Source of the DNA: Alphaproteobacteria bacterium
Lineage (GTDB): Bacteria > Pseudomonadota > Alphaproteobacteria > Acetobacterales > Acetobacteraceae
Reading direction: 5' to 3'
Assembly (NCBI GenBank): GCA_026225015.1
Contig: JAMFRY010000236.1
Span: forward strand, 1-11,299
Length of the DNA stretch: 11,299 bases
Positions 6,343-11,299 of the stretch are shown here, piece by piece (the stretch's first letter is position 1; each line of letters begins with the position of its first letter). The position numbers and the translations under genes are program-made. The notes below the pieces were generated by a model that searched no databases, had not been told where the DNA came from, and was given only the letters and a program-made list of their open reading frames with translations.

Positions 6343-6717
6343 ATGAAGCTACGCATTCGCATCGTGGAGGAAGGCGCTCTGATCATTGGGCCGGGGCGGG
6401 CGGAACTTCTGGCGCTGATCCGCAGCACCGGTTCCATCGCCGCGGCAGGGCGGCAGATGGGCATGAGCTATAAACGCGCCTGGGTCCTGGTGGAATCAAT
6501 GAACAAAGGTTTTTCGGCGCCATTGGTCGAGGCAGCCAAAGGCGGTTCAGGCGGCGGCGGCGCCAAGCTCACCCTTATGGGTCTTGAGGTGCTGAGCGCC
6601 TATCAGGAACTGGAACAGGATTGCCATACCGCCGCCGCCGCGCCACTTGAGCGGCTGCTGCGGGCGCTGTCAAAGCAACTGCCGCAGGCAGTTTCACCGG
6701 CCGGCAAAAGCGCGTAG
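6343..6717 (+). CDS. ModE-like molybdate-responsive transcriptional regulator, DNA-binding domain only
   Basis: The 124-residue product matches the N-terminal winged-helix domain of ModE, the molybdate-dependent regulator of molybdate transport and molybdoenzyme genes. Recognisable parts are GPGRAELLALIRSTGSI (about residues 16-32), the helix-turn-helix AAGRQMGMSYKRAWVLVESM (34-53) and the wing LVEAAKGGSGGGGAKLT (61-77). E. coli ModE has about 262 residues with two C-terminal molbindin domains that bind molybdate; these are absent. It may sense molybdate in another way or act constitutively. The ATG at 6343 is chosen for its AAAGG site nine bases upstream and because the conserved domain begins there. 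It is divergent from the WtpA-like gene and nine bases before pgsA, so it probably heads the operon down to moaE. Confidence 0.87.
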   Translation: MKLRIRIVEEGALIIGPGRAELLALIRSTGSIAAAGRQMGMSYKRAWVLVESMNKGFSAPLVEAAKGGSGGGGAKLTLMGLEVLSAYQELEQDCHTAAAAPLERLLRALSKQLPQAVSPAGKSA

Positions 6718-6726
6718 TTGCTGGGT

Positions 6727-7311
6727 ATGCTGACTGATCTGCCGAACGTCCTGACGCTGTCGCGGATCGCCGCCATTCCGGTTCTGGTGCTGCTGGTAGC
6801 CATTGGCGCGCCCAGCACGAATCTGCTGGCCGCCATCCTGTTCACCATCGCGGCCATTACCGATTATCTGGACGGCAGGCTGGCGCGCGAGCGGCTGCAG
6901 CTTTCTGATTTCGGCCGCATGCTGGACCCAATTGCCGACAAGCTGCTGGTCGGCGCCACCCTGATGGCGCTGGTCGGTTTCGGCCATTTGCCTGCATACG
7001 GGATTTATCCCGCCATCGTCATCATGTTGCGGGAAATTCTGGTGAGCGGCCTGCGGGAATACCTGGCCGAGATCCGGGTGGGCCTGCCGGTGACCGGGCT
7101 TTCCAAATGGAAGACGGGGTTTCAGATGGCGGCGCTCGGCCTGCTGCTTTTGCATGGGAACGGTGCGCGGGTCATTGGCCTATCCTGGCTGCATCCGGGT
7201 TTGATCGGCGGCACGTTGCTGTGGGTCGCGGCGGCTCTGACTCTGATTACCGGCTGGGACTATCTCAAATCCGGACTGCGGCACGTCAATGCGCCGAAAC
7301 CGGCACCCTGA
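6727..7311 (+). CDS. pgsA: CDP-diacylglycerol-glycerol-3-phosphate 3-phosphatidyltransferase
   Basis: PgsA makes phosphatidylglycerol-phosphate from CDP-diacylglycerol and glycerol-3-phosphate in the inner membrane, the committed step to phosphatidylglycerol and cardiolipin. The full CDP-alcohol phosphotransferase motif is present: D46, D49, G50, A53, R54, G63, D67 and D71, read in DYLDGRLAR and then GRMLDPIADK. Several hydrophobic segments flank it (for instance about residues 15-28 and 33-46). At 194 residues the length is usual. The ATG at 6727 gives the typical MLTDLPNVLTLSRI start; an in-frame TTG at 6718 directly after the modE stop is possible. It lies between modE and mobB with gaps of nine bases, so an essential lipid gene probably shares a transcript with molybdenum genes. 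A pgsA-moaD-moaE neighbourhood is common in alphaproteobacteria. Confidence 0.94.
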   Translation: MLTDLPNVLTLSRIAAIPVLVLLVAIGAPSTNLLAAILFTIAAITDYLDGRLARERLQLSDFGRMLDPIADKLLVGATLMALVGFGHLPAYGIYPAIVIMLREILVSGLREYLAEIRVGLPVTGLSKWKTGFQMAALGLLLLHGNGARVIGLSWLHPGLIGGTLLWVAAALTLITGWDYLKSGLRHVNAPKPAP

Positions 7312-7320
7312 GCGCGCCGC

Positions 7321-7740
7321 GTGAAGGTTCTGGGGATCATCGGCTTGTCGGGGAGCGGGAAAACAACGTTGCTCACGACCCTGATTCCATGGTTTCGGGC
7401 GCGAGGCCTGAGCGTTTCCACCATCAAGCACGCGCATCACCGGCTTGAACTGGACCAGCCGGCCAAGGATAGTTTTTTGCACCGCCAAGCTGGCGCACGG
7501 GAAGTCATCCTGGCCAATGACGCGCAATTCGCCTTGTTTCACGCCTATACCGAGCCGCCACTGGCGCTTGCGGCGCTGCTGCGGCGCCTGGAGCCGGTCG
7601 ATCTGGTGCTGGTGGAGGGATTCAAGAACGATCCGTTTCCGAAGCTGGAGGTGCATCGCCCATCCTTGGGGCTTGCCCGCTCTGGCCGGAGACGGAAGTT
7701 CTGGCGGTTGCCTCGGATGCGGTTTTGCCGGATTGCGTAA
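7321..7740 (+). CDS. mobB: Molybdopterin-guanine dinucleotide biosynthesis protein MobB, frameshifted
   Basis: MobB is a P-loop GTPase-like accessory protein that helps MobA attach GMP to molybdopterin. A GTG start at 7321 gives MKVLGIIGLSGSGKTTLL with Walker A GLSGSGKTT at residues 8-16. It continues through TIKHAHH and D45 (34-46), SFLHRQAGAREVI (51-63) and DLVLVEGFKNDPFPKLEVHR (94-113), all typical of the family. After about residue 118 the frame turns into a basic, family-unlike tail ending at 7740. The expected C-terminus is found in the next frame up to 7832, so the gene has lost one base (or gained two) near 7668-7680. Repaired, it would encode about 170 residues, the usual length. The N-terminal domain with the nucleotide site is intact, so a shortened protein might still act; a sequencing error is also possible. 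Confidence 0.88.
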   Translation: MKVLGIIGLSGSGKTTLLTTLIPWFRARGLSVSTIKHAHHRLELDQPAKDSFLHRQAGAREVILANDAQFALFHAYTEPPLALAALLRRLEPVDLVLVEGFKNDPFPKLEVHRPSLGLARSGRRRKFWRLPRMRFCRIA

Positions 7741-7832
7741 AACCGGTTCTACCACTGGATCAACCGGAAGCGATCGTTCATTTCGTCACGACACGTCTTG
7801 CGCTAGAGCCAGATACGGAATTTGGGGGATGA
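7672..7832 (+). pseudogene. mobB: Out-of-frame C-terminal part of mobB
   Basis: In the frame ending with TGA at 7830-7832 the sequence reads PLWPETEVLAVASDAVLPDC, then KPVLPLDQPEAIVHFV and RLALEPDTEFGG. This is the expected C-terminal region of MobB, with its alternating hydrophobic strand and the PLDQPEAIVHFV helix. No start codon suits it as a gene of its own. Its stop overlaps the ATG of the following lipoprotein gene (ATGA), the same arrangement as at the lipoprotein-moaD junction, which supports that mobB originally ended here. Confidence 0.8.
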
Positions 7833-8233
7833 GAACGTTGCGGTACCGCCTGCCATTGGTTTTATTGCTTTCATTATCGGGTTGCGTGAGCGAGCGGCAT
7901 TTTGCCAGGGATTCGCTGTGGCCGTTCGGCAACCCCAACGCGCCCGAAAATCGGAGCGAAAACGCCGAGCGCGCTCTGGGCCGCAGCCCGGATGTAACGC
8001 CGATTCAGCCGCAGGGCGGGAATGTCTGGCCGGGCGCGGTTCAGCCGGTGCCGACGATTGCGGATATCGAGAAAAACATGAACCGGCCACTCGGCCAAAC
8101 CTATATACCCTCTTTGCCTTCGCCCTATCCGCCAGGGCAGGCGCCGGCGAATGGTGGCGACTCGAATGATTTTACCATCCCGCCGGGGGCGGTTCCGCAG
8201 GTGGTTCCGGGTAGTGACCACGGCGCTGAATGA
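7829..8233 (+). CDS. Proline-rich lipoprotein of unknown function
   Basis: I do not recognise a named family. The 134-residue product begins MRTLRYRLPLVLLLSLSGCV: two positive clusters, a hydrophobic stretch and a lipobox LSGC with the acceptor cysteine at residue 18. It should therefore be lipidated; the residue after the cysteine is valine, so inner-membrane retention by an Asp+2 rule is not indicated. The mature part is rich in proline, glycine and asparagine, probably largely disordered, with a possibly conserved core near GGNVWPGAVQPVPTIADIEK (about residues 70-89). It is locked into the operon by ATGA overlaps at both ends, with the mobB end at 7832 and with moaD. The frame is open further upstream, but the signal peptide marks the start. 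A role in cofactor synthesis is not implied by its location. Confidence 0.78.
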   Translation: MRTLRYRLPLVLLLSLSGCVSERHFARDSLWPFGNPNAPENRSENAERALGRSPDVTPIQPQGGNVWPGAVQPVPTIADIEKNMNRPLGQTYIPSLPSPYPPGQAPANGGDSNDFTIPPGAVPQVVPGSDHGAE

Positions 8234-8481
8234 GGATTCTGTATTTCGCCTGGCTGCGCGACAAGACCGGCCGACGCCAGGAGGAACTGGATGTGCCGCC
8301 CGATGTGACCAACGTGGCTGAATTGATCGCCTGGCTGAGCCGCCTCGATGCGGCGCATGCGGCTGCCTTCGCCGATCCGAAACAGGTGCGCTGCGCCATT
8401 GATCTGGAATTTGCGCCGCTCGATGCCGGCATTCAGGGCGCCGGAGAGATCGCCTTTTTTCCGCCCGTTACGGGGGGCTGA
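8230..8481 (+). CDS. moaD: Molybdopterin synthase sulfur carrier subunit
   Basis: MoaD is the small ubiquitin-like subunit of molybdopterin synthase. Its C-terminal glycine is thiocarboxylated and delivers sulfur to cyclic pyranopterin monophosphate. The 83-residue product has the expected start MRILYFAWLRDKTG and ends FFPPVTGG with the essential terminal Gly-Gly. The length is normal. It overlaps the lipoprotein gene by four bases (ATGA) and moaE by one (TGATG), so translation is probably coupled. MoaE, its enzyme partner, follows directly. Confidence 0.95.
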   Translation: MRILYFAWLRDKTGRRQEELDVPPDVTNVAELIAWLSRLDAAHAAAFADPKQVRCAIDLEFAPLDAGIQGAGEIAFFPPVTGG

Positions 8482-8936
8482 TGTTGAAAATCCGGGTCCA
8501 GGAAGAAGATTTCGATGCCGGCGCCGAACTGGCTGCTTTGGCGGGGGAGGGGGTCGGCGGGATCGCAAGCTTCATCGGCACGGTGCGCGCCACTGCCGCA
8601 GCAGAACAGCCTCTCGCCGCGTTATATCTCGAACACTATCCGGCAATGACCGAGCGTGCGATGCGGCGCATCGCCGAGCAGGCGATGGGAAGCTGGCCGC
8701 TGATCCGCTGCACGATTATCCACCGCGTCGGCAGATTGTTGCCGGAGCAGAACATCGTGTTCGCCGGCGCCTCCAGCCCGCATCGTGAGGCTGCGCTTTG
8801 CGCCACCGGCTTCCTTATCGATTGGCTGAAAACCGGCGCGCCGTTCTGGAAGCGGGAAGAATTTTGCTCGGGCGAATCCGCCTGGGTCGAGGCGCGCGAC
8901 AGCGACCATGCCGCCGCTTCCCGATGGGATAAGTAG
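8481..8936 (+). CDS. moaE: Molybdopterin synthase catalytic subunit
   Basis: MoaE forms the heterotetrameric molybdopterin synthase with MoaD and adds the dithiolene sulfurs to precursor Z in the cytoplasm. The 151-residue product matches the family length. Signature parts are GGIASFIGTVR (about 26-36), YLEHYPAM (49-56), IIHRVGRLLPEQNIVFAG (79-96) and SSPHREAA (98-105). LKTGAPFWKREEF (116-128) holds the two lysines, K117 and K124, that correspond to the catalytic pair. WVEARDSD closes the domain. It is the last gene of the plus-strand array and converges with the ATP synthase b gene after 36 bases. Confidence 0.96.
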   Translation: MLKIRVQEEDFDAGAELAALAGEGVGGIASFIGTVRATAAAEQPLAALYLEHYPAMTERAMRRIAEQAMGSWPLIRCTIIHRVGRLLPEQNIVFAGASSPHREAALCATGFLIDWLKTGAPFWKREEFCSGESAWVEARDSDHAAASRWDK

Positions 8937-8972
8937 GCACCGCCCGCATTACGGGAAAGTTCTTGCCTTCCT

Positions 8973-9491
8973 TTAGATGCTTTGACCCAAAGCGGCAGGA
9001 ACGCCGGCGATGGCGTGGTCGAGCATTGCGTCATTGGTTTCCGCGGCGAAGCCGTTGCGCAGTAATTGCGCCACGGCGGCGCCGGCCACGTCCACGGCGA
9101 CGCTGCGCACCTCTTGCAGCGCGGCTTTTTCCGCCGCGGCAATCCGGTCCAACGCCATTTGCTTGCGCCGGCTTGCGGTAGCCTCGGCTTCCCGGGTCAG
9201 TTCTTCGGCCATCCGCTCGGCTTCCAAATGGGCGGATTGGAGGATTTCTTTGGCGTCCGCCACGGCCTGTTCATGGCGCCGCTTGGCATCGGCAAGCAGT
9301 GCCTCCGCCTCGGCCTTTAGCTGCTTGGCCTCATCCAGCGCCGCCCGGACTGCTTCCGCCCGCCGATCGAGCATGTTGTTCACCGGCAAGGCGATCCTGC
9401 GGCCGAAAAGCAGCACAAATACCAGCACAGCGATCGTTACCCAGAAGGTGCCGGTAAGCCAGGGAAGCAGGGTAAATGCGTGATATTCCAT
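8973..9491 (-). CDS. atpF: F0F1 ATP synthase subunit b
   Basis: Subunit b is part of the peripheral stalk that holds F1 to the membrane sector. The 172-residue product has one membrane segment at about residues 10-30 (WLTGTFWVTIAVLVFVLLFG). A long charged helix follows, beginning LPVNNMLDRRAEAVRAALDE, with the heptad pattern of a stator coiled coil. A strong AAGGGG site overlapping the b' stop precedes the ATG at 9491. It is the last gene of the atpI-atpB-atpE-b'-b group; no delta, alpha, gamma, beta or epsilon gene follows, since moaE converges from the other side. Duplicate b subunits are usual for alphaproteobacteria. Confidence 0.93.
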   Translation of the reverse strand: MEYHAFTLLPWLTGTFWVTIAVLVFVLLFGRRIALPVNNMLDRRAEAVRAALDEAKQLKAEAEALLADAKRRHEQAVADAKEILQSAHLEAERMAEELTREAEATASRRKQMALDRIAAAEKAALQEVRSVAVDVAGAAVAQLLRNGFAAETNDAMLDHAIAGVPAALGQSI

Positions 9492-9503
9492 TTGCTGTAC
9501 CCC

Positions 9504-10088
9504 TTAGGCGGCTTGCCCGGCCGCGAATGCGCTGTCTATTTCCGGGGCGAGCTCGGCCGTATCCGGTGTTTTGCCGGTCAGCTTTGAGAGAATCACGGCC
9601 GCCGTATCGGCCGCCACCGGCTTGATGGCCGCCAATGCGGCATTGCGGGCGGTGGCGATCTCGGCCTCGGATTTTGCAATCTCGGCATCCGTGGCCGCAG
9701 CCTGCGCGGCGGCAGCCGCCCGCGCCGCGGCTTTGGCCTTGGTGACGGCTTCGGCGATTTCGGCCTGCGCCGCATTGCGGGCATCGTTGATGGTGCGCTT
9801 CAACGCCGCCACGGTCTGATCCGCTTGCGCCTTGGCGGCGTGCGCGGCTTCCAGATCGGCGGAAATCACTCCTTCCCGATGCGCCAGCACCTTGCCGATC
9901 TGCGGCAGGCCCCAGCGCGACAGGGTGAAATACAGCACGATCAGAATCACTGCCATCCACCCCACCTGGTCGAGGGTGAGCGGATTTTTGAAATCCATCT
10001 GCGGCATTGTCTGCCCGGCCATTGAGATAGACGGGATTAAGGCCGGGACCAGACTAAAGGCGGCAATGGCGGCGAGGCGGCGGGACAT
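9504..10088 (-). CDS. F0F1 ATP synthase subunit b' (second b-type stator subunit)
   Basis: This 194-residue protein is the b' partner that forms a heterodimeric stalk with b, known from photosynthetic and other alphaproteobacteria. After an N-terminal hydrophobic stretch that resembles a signal peptide (about residues 5-24) comes MPQMDFKNPLTLDQVGWMAV. The true membrane anchor (about 42-60, ending in SRWGLPQIGKVLAHRE) and an alanine-rich coiled coil to about residue 150 follow. The segment LPQIGKVLAHREGVISADLE is typical of b'. The ATG lies one base after the atpE stop, so the two are probably coupled; b follows after 12 bases. Whether the N-terminal stretch is cleaved cannot be told. Confidence 0.9.
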   Translation of the reverse strand: MSRRLAAIAAFSLVPALIPSISMAGQTMPQMDFKNPLTLDQVGWMAVILIVLYFTLSRWGLPQIGKVLAHREGVISADLEAAHAAKAQADQTVAALKRTINDARNAAQAEIAEAVTKAKAAARAAAAAQAAATDAEIAKSEAEIATARNAALAAIKPVAADTAAVILSKLTGKTPDTAELAPEIDSAFAAGQAA

Positions 10089-10089
10089 A

Positions 10090-10326
10090 TCAGGTGAAAA
10101 GAATGACCAGCGCGATCACCAGCGCGTAGAGCGCGACCGCCTCGGTCAGCGCAAAACCCAGCAGCACGTCGCGGAACATGGTGTCACGCGCCGCGGGGTT
10201 GCGGCCAACCGCGGAGACGAAAGCGCCGAACAGATTACCGATACCGACACCGGCGCCCGCGACTCCGATGGTGGCAAGGCCCGCACCGACGTCTTTTGCG
10301 AGGAGGGCGGCAGAAGTGGGATCCAT
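10090..10326 (-). CDS. atpE: F0F1 ATP synthase subunit c
   Basis: Subunit c is the proteolipid of the rotor ring that carries protons. The 78-residue product forms the expected helical hairpin. Helix one is glycine-rich (GVAGAGVGIGNLFGA), the polar loop is GRNPAARD with the conserved Arg-Asn-Pro at 42-44, and helix two has the ion-binding carboxylate Glu62 in ALTEAVALYALV. No residues typical of sodium-type rings are evident, so proton coupling is likely. A clear AAAGGA site stands about eight bases before the ATG. It is 57 bases downstream of atpB and one base upstream of b'. Confidence 0.97.
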   Translation of the reverse strand: MDPTSAALLAKDVGAGLATIGVAGAGVGIGNLFGAFVSAVGRNPAARDTMFRDVLLGFALTEAVALYALVIALVILFT

Positions 10327-10383
10327 TTATATTTCCTTTCCGAAACTCTTAAGGCTGATGGCTTGTGATAGAAAAACTGAACA

Positions 10384-11136
10384 TTAGTGCATGTGTACGG
10401 CGTCGTGCAGATACAGGCAGGTAAGGATGGCGAACACATAGGCCTGCAAACCGGCGACCAGCAATTCCAGCGCCGCTAGCGCGATGTTCAGCCCGAAGGG
10501 CAGGATGGAGGCGATGATGCCGAACAGCCCGAAGCTGGCGGTGAGCAGCAGCATGAAACCGGCGAATACTTCCCACATCACATGGCCGGCGGTCATGTTG
10601 GCGAAAAGCCGGACCGAGAGCGAAACAGGGCGGGAGAGATAGGAGATGATCTCGATCGGCACCAGCAGCGGCAGCAGCCAGATCGGCACGCCGGCGGGCA
10701 CGAAGAATTTGAAAAAGCGCAGGCCATGCGTATAGAAGCCGACGCCGGTGGAGAAAATAAACACGAACAGCGCCAGCGCCAACGTCACCGCGATATGGCT
10801 GGTAAAGGCAAAGAAATAGGGGAACAGCCCGATCAGATTGCCAAGCAAAATGAAGCTGAACAGGGTGAACACCAGCGGGAAAAAGCGCAGGCCGCCTTCA
10901 CCGATGGTATCGGCACACATGTTGCGCACGAATTCATACAGAATTTCCACCAGCGCCTGAATGCGGCCCGGGATCAGCGCGCGGGAACGCAGGCCGACCA
11001 CGAACACCAGCAGGATGATCACTGCATCAGCCAGCATGGTCTCGTTAGAATTGGCAAAATGGAGTCGGTGCCCTACCAGCCCCAGACCTGGGGTTAGCTC
11101 AAACTGTCCAAGCGCATCAATCGCAGGGGCCGCCAT
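10384..11136 (-). CDS. atpB: F0F1 ATP synthase subunit a
   Basis: Subunit a forms the two half-channels that pass protons to the c ring. The product of 250 residues has several hydrophobic helices and the diagnostic segment SVRLFANMTAGH, whose arginine (about 176) is the essential channel residue. EILYEFVRNM and GNLIGLFPY are also typical, as is the C-terminal LELLVAGLQAYVFAILTCLY. A TTG two codons upstream is in frame, but the ATG at 11136 is preferred because GGAAGG sits six bases before it. It lies 66 bases after atpI and heads the core F0 genes. Confidence 0.97.
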   Translation of the reverse strand: MAAPAIDALGQFELTPGLGLVGHRLHFANSNETMLADAVIILLVFVVGLRSRALIPGRIQALVEILYEFVRNMCADTIGEGGLRFFPLVFTLFSFILLGNLIGLFPYFFAFTSHIAVTLALALFVFIFSTGVGFYTHGLRFFKFFVPAGVPIWLLPLLVPIEIISYLSRPVSLSVRLFANMTAGHVMWEVFAGFMLLLTASFGLFGIIASILPFGLNIALAALELLVAGLQAYVFAILTCLYLHDAVHMH

Positions 11137-11142
11137 ACTCAA

Positions 11143-11148
11143 CCTTCC
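11143..11148 (-). promoter_or_regulatory. Ribosome binding site that fixes the atpB start
   Basis: On the minus strand GGAAGG is followed by six bases (TTGAGT) and then ATG at 11136. The spacing rules out the TTG at 11142 as the main start. Confidence 0.6.
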
Positions 11149-11202
11149 GTATTATCCGTCTCAAAACGCTGCCGCAAAATCTTCTTGTAAGCCGTGCCCG
11201 CC

Positions 11203-11299
11203 TTAGTCCCCGGCTTTTGGGCCGCCCGCGCGGATCAAATTGCGCAGTCCAGCCACCATGCCGACCGGAACCATCAATACCATAAGCCATGGTTTGGTA
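11203..11299 (-). CDS. atpI: ATP synthase protein I (AtpI), C-terminal fragment
   Basis: Reading the minus strand from the right edge gives 31 residues and a TAA at 11205-11203. The segment begins TKPWLMVLMVPVGMVAGLRN and ends in GGPKAGD. A final hydrophobic helix introduced by KPWLM and ending in an Arg/Asn-rich turn is typical of AtpI, a small membrane protein thought to help assemble the c ring. Position directly before atpB agrees. The N-terminal part and the operon promoter lie outside the window, so the identification rests on a short fragment plus context. Confidence 0.75.
   Translation of the reverse strand, partial: TKPWLMVLMVPVGMVAGLRNLIRAGGPKAGD

Noticed and set aside
7655..7690. 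Programmed -1 frameshift in mobB
   Set aside because: The direction fits, but no in-frame slippery heptamer or following stem-loop is evident, and family members are not known to need one. A plain one-base deletion or sequencing error is simpler.
7445..7828. N-terminal extension of the lipoprotein frame up to 7445
   Set aside because: The extension is Trp/Arg/Cys-rich out-of-frame mobB sequence; the lipobox signal peptide places the start at 7829.
8943..8955. CCCG-CATTA-CGGG hairpin between moaE and the ATP synthase b gene
   Set aside because: The stem is only four pairs and no T run follows, so it is too weak to call a terminator.
9331..9960. Minus-strand frame of 209 codons across the b'/b junction
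   Set aside because: The Gly/Arg/Ser-rich product is the shifted reading of the b' coding sequence.
10582..11097. Plus-strand frame of 171 codons opposite atpB
   Set aside because: The His/Gln/Glu-rich product is the antisense of membrane-helix codons in atpB.

Overview
The window comes from a moderately GC-rich genome that looks alphaproteobacterial, most likely Rhodospirillales/Acetobacteraceae. Three things suggest this: an F0 ATP synthase operon in the order atpI-atpB-atpE-b'-b with no F1 genes attached, a duplicated b-type stator subunit (b and b'), and the pairing of pgsA with moaD/moaE. This placement is inferred from gene order and protein character, not from a database search. Nearly all of the window is coding; no rRNA, tRNA, CRISPR array, insertion sequence or phage gene is visible, and no non-coding gap exceeds about 120 bases.

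Left block, minus strand (1-3834), in transcription order: a DoxX-family membrane protein, zapE (AFG1-like ATPase), sucC and sucD. The last two encode succinyl-CoA synthetase of the TCA cycle; sucD runs off the left edge. In many alphaproteobacteria a malate dehydrogenase gene lies between zapE and sucC; it is missing here.

Middle, plus strand (3952-5318): a 2-oxoglutarate/Fe(II) dioxygenase-like protein, then a vapBC toxin-antitoxin pair preceded by four exact tandem copies of a 7-base unit.

Molybdenum region (5328-8936): a secreted WtpA/ModA-like molybdate- or tungstate-binding protein on the minus strand, divergent from a tight plus-strand array of modE-like regulator, pgsA, mobB, an unknown lipoprotein, moaD and moaE. 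The 103-base divergent gap holds an imperfect dyad that overlaps plausible promoters for both directions, suggesting ModE-type control. The genes together cover oxyanion capture, metal sensing, molybdopterin synthase (MoaD and MoaE) and the GDP-attachment accessory step (MobB). mobB carries an apparent one-base frameshift: its C-terminal third is intact in another frame and ends in an ATGA overlap with the next gene.

Right block, minus strand (8973-11299): atpI (partial), atpB (a), atpE (c), b' and b, the membrane sector of ATP synthase. It converges with moaE across a gap of only 36 bases.

I found no convincing new biological system. The best leads are the mobB frameshift, the ModE-controlled molybdenum locus with its embedded lipoprotein and orphan binding protein, and the heptanucleotide repeat before vapBC.
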